Shown here: positions 24,541 to 35,961 of the stretch, piece by piece | How positions within the stretch are numbered: the first letter of the stretch is position 1 | Layout of the letters: each line of letters opens with the position of its first letter | Source of the DNA: Ceratobasidium sp. AG-K | Taxonomy: Eukaryota; Basidiomycota; Agaricomycetes; Cantharellales; Ceratobasidiaceae | NCBI GenBank assembly: GCA_037039685.1 | Contig: JAWNGF010000010.1 | Coordinates: 1,178,001-1,242,000, forward strand | Direction: 5' to 3' | Length of the DNA stretch: 64,000 nt | Translations under genes and position numbers: made by a program | Notes under the pieces: generated by a model | Databases searched by the model: none | What the model was told of the DNA's origin: nothing | Seen by the model: only the letters and a program-made list of their open reading frames with translations

Positions 24541-25139
24541 CCGGGTGTATGCAGTATGAGTGCCAACTTCATTTCCGGGTTTATCCGACGTCGAGCTCTT
24601 CTCAAACATACCGAATGAGTCGAGATGCGAAGTCGAAGTACTTAAAGCACTAACTAGCATCTGTGATGTAATGTCAATGTCGTGTAACTCAGAGACCGCA
24701 GTATCAAGTGAGGACGTGTGGTCGACCTGTGTTTCGCTCTTTACGGCAGAATCGTGGGCATTTGCTCGCTTTCGCCTTTGTTTTCTGGAGCGACGTGCGA
24801 CCTTGGTCCCGGGGGCGGGGGGCTAAGATTAATTAGAATCGAAGAAAATAAGCGCATATAAGGCCTCACCTTCATTAGCAAGCTTGTCGAGTGACGAGTT
24901 AGAGTGCATATTAGAAGTACATACAGACTGCGAGGCTTGGCCTCGGGCTGTTGGACCGGCACCAATTGGGAGCCAGAATGGCCAGAGTCAGCCACTGTCA
25001 AGCTTGGAGATGTATTCATTAAGCTATGGAACAAGTGTCATGAGTAGTATATGCTTGTAAAAAGTTGTAATACCTGCGACTTGGTGTGTTGTACGTTTGG
25101 TCTGGTACTGCTTGCACTCGAGAGGGCAAATGCCATTAT
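24541..25139 (-). CDS. Possible small hypothetical gene (uncertain model)
   Basis: Minus-strand segments with protein-like composition lie in this region. One is Ser/Pro/Gln-rich (about 25034-24920). A basic stretch of the kind VARRSRKQRRKRANAH lies at about 24800, and an acidic Ser/Thr tail runs to about 24541. Plausible gt/ag pairs occur, but I could not find one model that keeps phase from start to stop. No domain is recognised. The basic patch alone does not make it a bZIP protein. Treat it as a candidate locus rather than a gene model. Confidence 0.3.
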
Positions 25140-25538
25140 CATTGCGAGTCACCACTTAAATACATGTCGTCCACTGGTGAAGAACCTCGGCGAAGGCGAA
25201 AGAACTCACAATTGTGGACTTTGCGCACGCAATTTCCGCTCGGCGCATGCATGCGCGGGACAGCGGAGTCAGCGACACCCCGCCGAGGGACGACTACAAG
25301 GAGTGACATGTAACTCACGTGAATTCCATTTCCTTACACGTTTCTTACTGCATTGTAAGACTAATATTTTCTAGCTCTTTGAACGAGTGCTTCGGGAACT
25401 AGTGCTCGAGTAGACATTCGGGGTCATGTGTTGCAATCCTTTTGGGTGGCAGTGCATGTATATAAATTATTGACATGTGCATCGAATGTGAAGCACGCCA
25501 TATTAAGGAACAAAAACATCATCAAGCTCTAGTAGTCC
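25140..25538. other. Intergenic, nothing recognised
   Basis: No coding or repeat signal could be supported. Confidence 0.4.
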
Positions 25539-26827
25539 TTACCACAGCCTCCCAAGTAATCCACCCGAAACGAAGCCAATGCCCCAAACTCCAACCCGCC
25601 CCCACACTTGTACGCGTACACCCTCCCCACTCGTCGCACCCAACAATACAATAGCCGGTCCAGGACATATTCCAGACATGCCCCACCCGATGCCAAACAA
25701 CGCTGCACCCACCACCAATCGAGCGGTAATCCCATCCCAACCTGACATAGGCACTGCCCACTTGCTTGCAAACGCTGGTCGGGTATCGGGTTGGCGAACA
25801 TATTGCCCGAGAGTGACAAGCCAGACGAGCATTTGTGGGAGAATACCCGATACTATGACTAGCACGAGACTAGGGTCCCAGGAACCTGAATGAATGGCGG
25901 TAGGGGTTAGATTAAGGAAGTCGAGGATTTTGGAAGGTCGGAGCATGCCACTGAGGGTTAGACCGAGTGCAAAGTGGAATGCTAGAGGCGAGGGCAGAGA
26001 TTAGCAGTGTAGATTTGGCCCAAGCGAACTTACAAGTCATGAATGCGACGAGACGGCGAGCCGAACGTTCTCCTGCTAAACCTCTCAAGAATGCAGCTCC
26101 ATATCGGTAAAGAAGCGCCGGTATTTGAAGTATGGCCAGCATTAACCACGAAGGTTGGCCAACGGGCGGTTCGCACGCGGGGTCAAAAGAGAATGGGGCG
26201 AGGCCGCCGAGTATCAGACGAGTGGGAACGGCCACGGTGAAGAAGACCAAGGTCGCAACAAGTGAGCGAGGGGCGAGTCTCGACACACCACACAACATGT
26301 GTCCAGACGTGCATCCGTTCGACATCTTTGTCAAACGAAGGTATCAGCACGAGGCAACAATCTAGATCAAATAAGCTCACCTTGCTTCCCAGGCCGACGA
26401 GGAGTCCAGCGACGGCAAGTCCGGTTGCCTGAGCTACATTCATAGATGTAGGGTTGTATGTCTCTAACAGCCGCGCCTGAAGCGCCGCTTCGAAGGGTTG
26501 ACGAAAGAGGCCGAAAGAGGCTCCGCCAGCTATCAAACCAGTAACGGAGAGGAGTGCGAGATGGTCTGGATCAGGACTTTCCGCTGATTTATCCGTGGAG
26601 TCGAGGGAGCATGGGTCGCTCCATAGGCGATGTATCCCGTAGCCCATCCATGAGGTGCTTCTATGCGCAAATCCTGACACACCAAGTACTCCTCCATTGA
26701 GGATGAGAACGTGGTATGCGGACACACTTGTGCCAAGGAAGTCAGCGGTTAAGTTGGGCAAGGGTAAGGGAAACACGTACCCCATCATGCTAGCGCCAAC
26801 AAGTGTCTGGATTGGGGTAAAAGGCAT
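25539..26827 (-). CDS. YeeE/YedE (TsuA-type) sulfur-compound transporter-like membrane protein
   Basis: Four exons: 26827-26781, 26726-26381, 26325-26034 and 25981-25539, for 376 codons (375 aa) with consistent phases. It has about nine hydrophobic segments. The two hallmark Cys motifs of the family are present: SNGCTSGHMLCGVSRLAPRS in the first half and GIGWGMSGICPGPA in the second. GSFHFALGLTLSGMLRPSK-like sequence separates them. In bacteria TsuA carries thiosulfate across the plasma membrane. For a fungal member, sulfur-compound transport is inference. The family is bacterial in origin but known in filamentous fungi, so transfer would be old, and the gene has normal introns. Confidence 0.87.
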
Positions 26828-27475
26828 CTTGAAGGGGCGACGAGCAGCTGAACACAAAGTCGGGGTATTTGTATCGTTGGGGCGCCACCATTCCCCATGG
26901 TAAATCGGTCGGAACCTGGTGGGGTTGTTGCTCGTATGAATAGATTAGAACTCACCGCACGGGAAAGTTTTCGGACTCGTAGAACTCACCGCACCACGGG
27001 GCCCGGCTACAACCGACGAAAATGACCGCAACTTGAGCTTCCGATAAATTAAAGACAGTTCAAATGACAGCGCAGACTCGGACCCTTCTAGACCCAGCTA
27101 GAATGTGAACGTAAGGTACGACTAGTAATTGAGTAGGTGCAGCGGTTGCCGCGGTTGTCGCATATAAGGCAGAGGCGGTCACTTTGTCAATCGTATGACC
27201 ATATTTAGGCGCAACACGTGGGATCACCGCGGCATCCTGCAGGAGATACGTTGTGCCGGCGGCCAGACTGTAACCGAGTTACCAGATTGATTACTTGAGC
27301 CAGTCATCGGTCAGTCCTCGCCGCGGAGATTTGTCATGTTGAGCACAAAGTACGTTCATAATACACAAATCGAGGTGGTAGTCTAGAGAGGAAATTTGGT
27401 GAAGCTCGCGATTTCTGCAGTATATCGTAGATCACTGACCTACATATTTGGTTCCTGGGCAAGGCCAGTCGAAGC
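26828..27475. other. Intergenic, nothing recognised
   Basis: This region lies between the transporter start and the uS17m stop. Short open frames have no recognised content. Confidence 0.4.
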
Positions 27476-27884
27476 CTAGGATGAAGCGACCACTGTGGTC
27501 TTGTCCTCAGCCGTAGGCGCTGACACGGGTGCACGTTTTAGGATTGTTTCAAGGACAAATTTCTTGCGGGCAGATATGGGCGGGCAATTTCGAATGATAC
27601 ATTCGTCGCCCTCTTTCAATTCTGCGATGTCTTTCAATACGGGACCCTGACATTTATGACGAGACGGTTCTCACCCTCCTTGGGATCGTGTGTAAGGTAT
27701 TTCTTAGACCTCGCGACCACCTTTACTTAAAGAAGCGTTAATTTAGGGAAAGTAACTGTTACAAAAATCGAGGATAGACCTTGTGCGCGTAGGGATGTTC
27801 AACGAACCGGGTCACCTTCACGGTAACAGTCTTCCTCATAAATCCAGCCTTTGATACGACGCCTCGAAGTGCGAGAGGAGGCAT
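27476..27884 (-). CDS. Mitochondrial ribosomal protein uS17 (bS17m-type)
   Basis: Three exons: 27884-27780, 27720-27675 and 27630-27476, for 102 codons (101 aa). S17 features: LRGVVSKAGFMRKTVTVKV at the start, RFVEHPYAHKVVARSKKYLT in the conserved core, then EGDECIIRNCPPISARKKFV and LETILKRAP. It binds 16S-type rRNA as a small-subunit protein. The short length and the V-S-K/T-V-T-V-K-V pattern suggest the mitochondrial form. The second intron is only 44 nt. An apparent break in reading near 27640 disappears once this intron is used. Confidence 0.83.
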
Positions 27885-28447
27885 AGTGTAGACCTATTGA
27901 AAAGAATGTAGCTCAGGTGGGTAATGAAGGTCGATGAGGCTGTCCAGAAAATGATAATCAGTCACGTGACGAGCTCCCGGATGTTGTACGATATTTGTCA
28001 TAGATTGACAACATGACTTGAGGTTTCACAACGGACCAATTTGAACTGTTATCGAGCCACAGATGTGAACATCACTTCGAGCCTTCAATTTCAGTGAGTG
28101 ATACCTTATGTTCGACCAATCGAGTCAACCCGTTTGGGAACTAGCCTCGATAATATGGCGCCAACTATGGCGCAATCCACCCTCCAGCTAGAACATGCAT
28201 AGTACTCCGACTTGTGCATAATGTAATCCGCGACAGGTAGTATCTCGAGTATCAGCTGACTCCGAGTTTGTGAATCCAGTTGTAAGCTAAGCTCGATCGC
28301 TTTGTTTCCGTCATCACGTTCGATGGCGTGCTCGTCGGGCTCGATGGTCACTTATATCTAGAACTTCATAAAAGAAAGATCACAGGTCCGCCGATCTCTA
28401 CTCCTTCCTATTCCCAAGTCTAAGTCCTTTCTGATTCTGTCCAAGCG
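27885..28447. promoter_or_regulatory. Divergent intergenic region between uS17m and carbonic anhydrase
   Basis: The two genes are transcribed away from each other across 563 bp, so this should hold both promoters. A pyrimidine-rich stretch (about 28390-28440) precedes the carbonic anhydrase ATG. No binding site could be named. Confidence 0.4.
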
Positions 28448-29301
28448 ATGTCTACTCCTCAAGTTGCTCTTGAATTCGCGGCTGCGAACCAAGAATATGT
28501 CAGGAATTATGGAGGGAAACTCCCGCTCCCGCCAGCTCGCCGTGTAGGTTGATCCTCAAATCTAACTTCGTCTCGTTTACTTACATATTCTTTGTTTTAC
28601 ACATACTAGGTTGTGGTCGGTGAGTATATGCTGAGGAGCTCGGCCTTAGCTTTGACTACTACGGCGTTGTTATGTTTGTCTAGTAACCTGCATGGATGTG
28701 AGTCCCCAAAGAGTCATAGCTTTATAAATCCACCTGTACTAATATTTAATTTCTACCCAGGCCCGCATTGATCCCATCGCTTCGCTTGGTTTAAAAGAGG
28801 GTGACGCCCATGTTATCCGGAACGCGGGTGGAAGAGCGTACGTTCTTGATCACAACTGACGGAGCAATGTACAAATAATTCCGCATAGATCCGAAGCTAT
28901 TCGCTCAATCGTAATCAGCCAGCGCCTCTTGGGCACTACGGAAATCGTACTTTTCCACCATACCGATTGCGGCATGCGTGAGCCGTGTTCCCCCTGACCG
29001 GTGCATCACTTACATTACCTCGGCGTAGTCACTTTCTCAGATCAAGATATCCGCGAGAAGATCAAGTCTGCCGAAGGAGCACAAGTCGCCCCTCATGTAG
29101 ATCAAATTGCGTTTCTTCCCTTCAATGTGAGCCTGCTTGCGGTCTTCTGCTCTCCTATACTCATTTGGCGGTCAGAGCATTGAAAAGTCCGTCAAGGAAG
29201 ACGTCGCATATATCAAATCTCATCCGTTGGTGTTGGAAGAAGCCAAGGTGTCTGGTTGGATCCATGAAGTTGAGACTGGAAAGATCCGTCAGGTTGTTTA
29301 G
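28448..29301 (+). CDS. Beta-class carbonic anhydrase
   Basis: Seven exons: 28448-28543, 28610-28619, 28684-28697, 28761-28837, 28889-28977, 29029-29126, 29176-29301. They sum to 170 codons (169 aa). Zinc-site motifs of beta carbonic anhydrases are intact: VTCMDARIDP (Cys, with the Asp/Arg dyad) and LFHHTDCGM (His and Cys). The enzyme interconverts CO2 and bicarbonate. The C-terminal [11 protein letters not shown] is normal for the short fungal type. Exons 2 and 3 are only 10 and 14 nt, yet together they encode the V-T-C-M-D zinc-site core. No targeting peptide is evident, so it is probably cytosolic. Confidence 0.9.
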
Positions 29302-29513
29302 AGAGTCATAAAATACTATTTTGCAACTGAATCAGATGCGGTAACCCAGCTTTGTTGGTGCTTGGCGCTTATCCCCGCTATCACATGACGCCAGTGCATG
29401 TATTGGCAACGCAGCTTTGCCGAGCGGCCGAACGCCTTTACCACCCCACTACCAACTCCGACACGAGCACAAATTACATATACGGGACACTGTTGACTTT
29501 CAAATCATTCGTA

Positions 29514-32500
29514 ATGGACACCAGCTCTGCGCCAGCTAATTCAAGACGGAGCTTTCGTAAATCTCTGAGTCGAGGCTTGCGCGACACACTCAAGAAATTA
29601 ACGTCTCCATCGTTCGAGTCCACGGGACCTCCTAACGCTAGAATTAATCTACTACCTCCCCATCCAATTAATCCTACAACCTCTACAGGAACAGAATAGT
29701 CGCACCCAGCGAACCGACTCTCTACCAGGTCAGTCTTCGAAGAGCCGAATGAGTCTAGTGACTCCGGATTGTGTATTGCTACGGGTACCGAATCCGATAC
29801 GGTGATCCCAGCGACAAGCAGAGCATGGGATGTACTTCGCGCTACGCTCGGAGCTTTGTGTAAAAGCACGAGCTGCTTTCCAATTCTTCAGTCAGCGATC
29901 AATGTCCTCATTCCTTGCATCGACATCCTTAATGTAAGTTTAACAAGACGGAATAACTTAGAAATATTGATTCCGAGTGGTTTTTAGGAAGTTGCAGGGA
30001 CTGATCGGAAATACGAACCCTTTGTATCTGAGCTTACGCTCCTGAGCGAGACACTGATAAGGCACATGGAGCAGTCGAACTCCATGTGGATGTCCGATGC
30101 AATTGCCAGTCTTGCACTGTAAGTATCGAGAATGCTTGCTTACTAGCTAATTATCCCGTCAGCTCCATTCGACAACAAACTATGCTAATTAATAGGGACT
30201 ACAGCACATTTCAGCGCTTACTCCAACCAACGTTGTACAAATTGGAATTTGACAAGTACTATCGTCGGATTGGATTACTGTTTCAGCAACTCAATGTTAG
30301 CGCGTGGTTGATCTTACTCATTACGGAACTAATATTAAAACTTAGATCGACATCAACATGAGTGCTTGGTGCATCGTCAACGAGCATTTGGCGGTAGGTC
30401 GCTTAATTTAGAACGCTCCGCAGTCTAATAGGAATGGCCCGGGTCCATAGAACACCTTACTCAATGGGCTGGCTCCAGTTAAATTAGCTACCTACGATTC
30501 GAATCTATCCACAGAACTCAATAGGCGTACTTGTACCGCAGGCACTCGTACCAAGATCTTATCGGACTTGGATACCTGGTCGATCGACCCCAGCTTGGCA
30601 AACTTATATTGGATGAATGGCATGGCCGGAACAGGCAAAATGGCAATTGCTTGTACTTTCTCAGAGCGATTGGATGAGCGCAAGCAATTGGCAGCGAGCT
30701 TCTTCTGCGTGCGCAACGCTCGTGATTGTCGCACCGCTAATCGGATCATCCCTACAATTGCGTACCAACTTGCACGATATTCTACGCCGTTTCAATCTGC
30801 GCTTTGCGAAGTGCTAGGCAGCGACCCAGATATGAGCTCTAATAATATTTCGAAGCAGTTCGAACGACTGCTGAAAGTGCCATTTGATTTGATTCGGTCC
30901 AGAGGAACGATGCTCAGGAACCTAGTCGTGGTCATTGACGGGTTGGATGAATGTGACAGCAACGACGGAGTCGATCTTCTTCTACGGACCCTCCTTGAAC
31001 ATGCGACCAATCTACCTTTGAAATTTTTTGTCACAAGCCGGCCAGAGCCAGAAGTTTACAGCCGAATGTTGTTGAATGAACGGAATCTTGGTGCTGTCTT
31101 ACACCTGCATGAGATCGAGAAGTCCGTGGTCCAAGGCGACATTCAGCTGTATCTCAAAGAGGAGCTTGAATTTATGCTGCCAACTCCAGCGCCGATCGAC
31201 CAGCTCGCATTTCGTTCAGGGAATTTATTCATTTATGCGGCCACTCTTGTACGATATATTTGGCCTTCTAGACGAGGTCATAGTGTTGCTTCTCAGAAAC
31301 GGTTGATTTCAGCACTCGCAATGGCGTCTCAATCCGCAGGTACAACTATTCACGCGGAGATTGATGCATTGTACGCTGTCATACTTGAAGCGGCACTTGC
31401 CGAAGATGAAATGGATGAGTCGGAGGTTGAAGATGTGCGCCTTGTGCTGTGGACCGCTATCTGCGTACAAGAACCAGTCAACATAGGAACTATCACAGCA
31501 CCCAGCGGGTTGGATGTTGTTCAACAAACCTTAGCATCACTGGAGATGTTACGCTCAGTGACCCGCTTCTCGGAAACCAGTGGACTAGTCTCAACCCTAC
31601 ATGCGTCATTCGCCGATTTCATGTACAATCAAGAGCGAGCTGGAAGATTCTTTTGCGACGAGACCAAGCACAATCAGCAACTCGCCCAAAATTATTTTAG
31701 CGTTATGAAAAATCAACTCTGATTCAACATTTGTGACCTTGGGTCTTCATTCCTGGCCGACGTTGCGTTGAAGGAGTTGGAGAGCCGTATTGAGGCGGCT
31801 ATCAGCCCATCTCTATCCTACGCGTGTCGTCGTTGGGGGAGCCATCTTAAAATATGTGCACCATCTAATGCACTTATCTGTATGCTCGAGGAACATATTT
31901 CAACACTGCTTCTTTTCTGGATGGAAGTATTGAATTTGAAGCGAGAGATAGGCAGAGGTCAGAGGGTGCTGTGGGACGCAGAACAGTGGCTGAAAGTAAG
32001 ATGCTCGTCGCCGAGTCCACAACTTATTAACAAATTTCCTACACCACTACAGCTAAGCACCGAGGATCTCCGTTTGCAGTCCTTGCTCAAGGACGCTCGA
32101 GAGTTTTTAGCAAATTTTGCTGCGAGTCCTGCGTCAATCAGTACACCGCACATTTACATATCCGCTCTCCCATTTTGCCCCAAGCTAAGCTCAGTATATG
32201 AGAACTACTGGAGTAGAACCCAAGGTCTGGTTAGCGCAACAGGAACCGCTGTCCAAAGGAGGGGTATATATCGAGGGACCGAGGAGGCGGTACTGGCCGC
32301 GGCCTACTCACCAGATGGTAGTTGCATCGCGCTGGGGTGCCGAAACGGCACCGTTAGCGTTCTTAGTGCAGACTGGGGGGCTCTTATTTCCGGGCCGCTG
32401 ATTTTCGACGGGCAACTAAACTCAATCAGCTCCATTGTATTCTCGCCCGACGGTTCGCATATCGCATTTGGCTCTTATGATTGCGCGATCCGTATCTGGG

Positions 32501-33490
32501 AGGTGCACAGCTCTGTTCTTGCTTTGGATCCACTTCGAGAGCATCACGGCACCATCAACTCCGTAGCTTACTCACCTGACGGCTCACGCATAGCTGCTGG
32601 ATCTTTTGATCGCACGATTACAATCTGGGATGTACGTCGAGGTGAAAAGATTATCGGACCTTTGGACGGGCACACCGGGTCGGTCGAATCAGTCACTTAC
32701 TCACCTGACGGCACCGCATCGTCTCAGGTTCTTGGGATAGCACCATTCGAATATGGAATGCTATCGACGGAACATTAATCATGGGGCCACTTCGAGCTCA
32801 TTCTGACTGGGTTCAGTCGGTAGCATACTCGCCCGATGGTGCTCATATTGCTTCCGGTTCACGGGATCGGACGATTCGCATTTGGAGAGCTGCTGACGGT
32901 GCTCATGTTGCTGGTCCGTTTCGAGGCCATCGTGACTCAGTAAACTCCGTAGCGTACTCACCCAGCGGTGCGTATATTGTATCTGGGTCTAGCGATCATA
33001 CTGTGCGTGTCTGGAGCGTGAGCGACGGAATGCAGGCTATCAAACCATTCCGAGCACCCGATGGTTCAATCGAGTGGGTAGGATATTCTCCTGGAGGAGA
33101 ACAGATTGCCTCCCGAGGCAACGGTATTATCAGAACATGGTCCATTACTCATGAGGAATACCTCGAAGATCGAATTGAGGTGGTTTACCAAGAAATGCTC
33201 TCCCGTGAAGGTAAGGCTCTTCCTGTTTAGGCGATGATTTTTGCTTAGCTTTCCGTACTATAGATCGGTTCGATCCCATGATGCTGCACGATTGGCATAT
33301 CCACGAGAGTGGAACGGGTTGGGTGATGAATAGTAATGGGTCATGTTTGCTGTTCGGGTTGCCCTCACGGATCATGGAAATCTTACCCAACCCGCCAAAT
33401 ACCCTCGTGATTGGCCTAGGAGGCTCGTTGTCTGTGGATTATAACGACCTTCTGGTGGGACATCGTTGGCACCGATGCTTCATCGCTTAG
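29514..33490 (+). pseudogene. Decayed NACHT-WD40 (STAND NTPase) gene
   Basis: The order is that of basidiomycete NWD proteins: a basic N-terminus, a helical region (about 29790-30380), NACHT (from about 30568), a helical linker, and WD40 repeats from about 32280. NACHT shows MNGMAGTGKM as the P-loop, NLVVVIDGLDECD as Walker B and KFFVTSRPEPEV as sensor. At least five WD repeats show the YSPDG/IRIW pattern. A last exon (about 33264-33490) completes it. Lesions: TAG at 29697-29699, TGA at 31720-31722 and a one-base loss near 32711-32720. The P-loop Thr is also Met, at 30640-30642. All segments otherwise stay colinear, so decay is recent. Intact relatives act in self/non-self or defence signalling. 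Confidence 0.85.
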
Positions 33491-34163
33491 AACTGTTTGG
33501 GTCTCTTACCTTACCTTTTCCCTTTAAATGTCGGTTTCGTCAAAGAAAATACGGTGTGACTCAAGGTTCCTGTATTCAATATTACACCAAAAACATGCAC
33601 GTATCTCGACCAAGGATGGTATGTGCCATCGAGCGTATCAAGATATTCGAGCCCCCCTATGTCGTAGTGCCAATAAGTATGCCTTGTATGCATATGCGGT
33701 GGTATCGCCGAACTTATTGTTCCTAAATACATAAGTTTATTGATAGTAATTCACCCAGACAGGGAAATCAGTATAGCATGCATCACGCAATACCAACCGT
33801 CAAGGCAATTACTGCTCGCGTACGGGTTATGTGACCGTTGACATACCAGTCACAAGTGCCATTATACCGAGCGCCGCTTTTGTATGCTGCGGGGCCAATT
33901 TAATCAGATTATCTGACAGAATATATGCGCAAGTATTGAAGGGAGATAGTCCATCTTGCCTAGGGTCACGTTACGCCGCAGTGAGCAATAGTATTTCAGA
34001 AGCCATCGAATACCGACTTGCGATAGCATTCGACCAAGATTTTCCATACAGTATCGCTCAATGATTGACGTGTGTGAAACTTGTAGACAACGGATAGGTG
34101 GTCCGCTATAGAGTCAATGGCTCAACCATCGTTACATAGAGGCCAAGAGAGAATGTCGGAGGA
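33491..34163. other. Intergenic, nothing recognised
   Basis: No motif or exon was supported. The right part may belong to the LINE fragment. Confidence 0.4.
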
Positions 34164-34890
34164 ATGGAGAGAATGGGTTGGGGAGATGGAGAGAGTACAG
34201 GGCCAACGCTAGATCGACCGGACTTTCCCTCATCGGCTTATAGCGAACAAGCAGCTGAGTTACCCAAAGAACACTATGCTCTGCTCACCCAATTGAGAAC
34301 AGGCCATTTTCCGTTCGCGGATTATCTCCATAGATTCAAGCTCACAAACTCGAGAACCTGCCGGCTTTGTAATGGAAACCCAGAGACCTTCCGCCATATT
34401 TTGATGAGCTGCATCGCGCTTAATCACTTGCAAACGGAGAGGGGCTACGCGCTTGGGACAGCGTTGCGGTCTTTCAAAGCACTTTTGCAACCGGGTAAGG
34501 GAACCATACATTTAATCAACTTTATAAAAAGAACGAGGAGCCAAATTGGGGAACTGGCGAGTCGATCCGCAGAGGAAGTAGGGTGTGGGGGAGAGGAAGG
34601 GAGGCAACAGGTGGTGGGGATGGGTTTTTCATCAACGGAGGGCACCCCGCAAGGCTAAATTACTGGTTATGTCGCTGAGGGAGATGAAGGAGTATTTCGG
34701 ACTACCTCCCGGAGGTCCTGTATAAACACTCGGGAGTGGGCGGTCGGCGGAGAGGTGTCGGGCCAGCACGCCGTGCCGGGTATATGGGAGGTAGCTAACT
34801 ACTTACTATAGATTTTGATGTCTTACTTGACGAGTTCTTCGAAAGACAATAAATATGGATAAATAATTTTATTAAAAAAAAGAGGCCACC
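34164..34890 (+). mobile_element. LINE (non-LTR retrotransposon) 3' fragment
   Basis: An open stretch (34164-34658) carries the C-terminal end of a LINE reverse-transcriptase polyprotein. It has LTQLRTGHFPFADYLHRFKL and a zinc-binding CRLCNGNPETFRHILMSC. This is the motif combination found after the RNase H part in many fungal non-LTR elements. The RT catalytic region is absent, so it is 5'-truncated, as is usual for LINE copies. It is followed by about 230 bp of non-coding sequence ending in an A-rich run (about 34865-34883), a likely 3' tail. No target duplication was identified. Confidence 0.72.
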
Positions 34891-35168
34891 CGGGTGATCC
34901 ATGTAATTTTTGGATAAGAGGTATCATGTCATCGAGTGTAGATCGCAGCCGTGGCTCCCTACAGTCTACTTTCAGCTCTCGCTCACTTGTTCCGTACTCG
35001 CAACTCTGACTTCAAAACGGTGTATCTTTCTCCAATTTCAAAACCGAGCGACTTGGAGCCACTGCACTTCGCTGTGATCAAATTCCCAACAGAAATAAGC
35101 GCCGAGGGTAATCCTGTTGACCTCAACATCCTCACAGTCCAAACCTCGTCGTATAGCAATCGGACGCC
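34891..35168. other. Upstream of prefoldin gene
   Basis: Likely the promoter and 5' UTR of the prefoldin gene. The open frame here gives no recognisable protein. Confidence 0.4.
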
Positions 35169-35746
35169 ATGTCTTACGAGGCAAGACTACAAAAAGCAAC
35201 TACCGAGTACCAAAAATTACAAGATGGTGAGTGTATTTTGTATTCTTTGGAGAAACGCCCGCCGAACTCAGTGAAAGCTTCATGATATACATAGATCTTC
35301 AGACGACAGTAGAAACGCGCCAAAGACTTGATGCCCAGCTTAATGAGAACGAGGCGGTGAAGAAGGTGAGCTCCCTGGACTGGTCATGATAGGGATTTCT
35401 GATAGATGCGTCACCTGTGGCGTAGGAATTCGCTGCTCTTAAATCTCACAACATTGTATACAAAATGATTGGACCAGTTCTCGTTAAACAGGACACCGAA
35501 GAAGCCAAGAGTAATGTCGATAAACGATTGGAGTATATCAAGGGTGAAATGTGAGTCGCTACATCCCCTCTTATCCACAAGTTGCTTTAATCATGTTAAT
35601 TGCTGGTCCTTGATAGATCTAGAGTGGAGGATCGCATTGCGGAACTGTCGAAAAAGTCGGACAAGACCAAGACTGAGATTGTGACGATTCAAAATGTACT
35701 ACAGGCTCAGGCTCAAAAGGCCGGCGAAGCGATTGCGGCGAAATAA
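35169..35746 (+). CDS. YKE2: Prefoldin subunit 6
   Basis: Four exons: 35169-35226, 35295-35365, 35426-35550 and 35617-35746, for 128 codons (127 aa). Beta-type prefoldin features: two long coiled-coil helices (LQKATTEYQKLQDDLQTTVE and RVEDRIAELSKKSDKTKTEI). They flank the small barrel with HNIVYKMIGPVLVKQDTEEA. The last residues are AQKAGEAIAAK. Prefoldin is the cytosolic hexamer that hands unfolded actin and tubulin to the CCT chaperonin. Length and barrel motif match the subunit 6 family. It is intact and followed closely by DSK2 on the same strand. Confidence 0.92.
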
Positions 35747-35961
35747 ATACGAGAATCTCGACTAGAATATACAAAGCACGGTCCTGACGAGCTGTTAACT
35801 TTTGAACCCACTATGGGCGAGTCTCGCTTGGACGCGAGGGTTATTCTAGGACGTTCTAGTTTGTGCCCGATTCGATTTCATTGGCACAGCCACAGCATCA
35901 TTGTAAATACGATCATCATTGGTCATCTCCCCTGCTTGTCCTCCCCCACCACCTCGACGCT

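Noticed and set aside
27631..27674. Apparent frameshift in the uS17m gene
   Set aside because: A 44-nt intron with gtgag and gaaag borders restores the frame and the family sequence.
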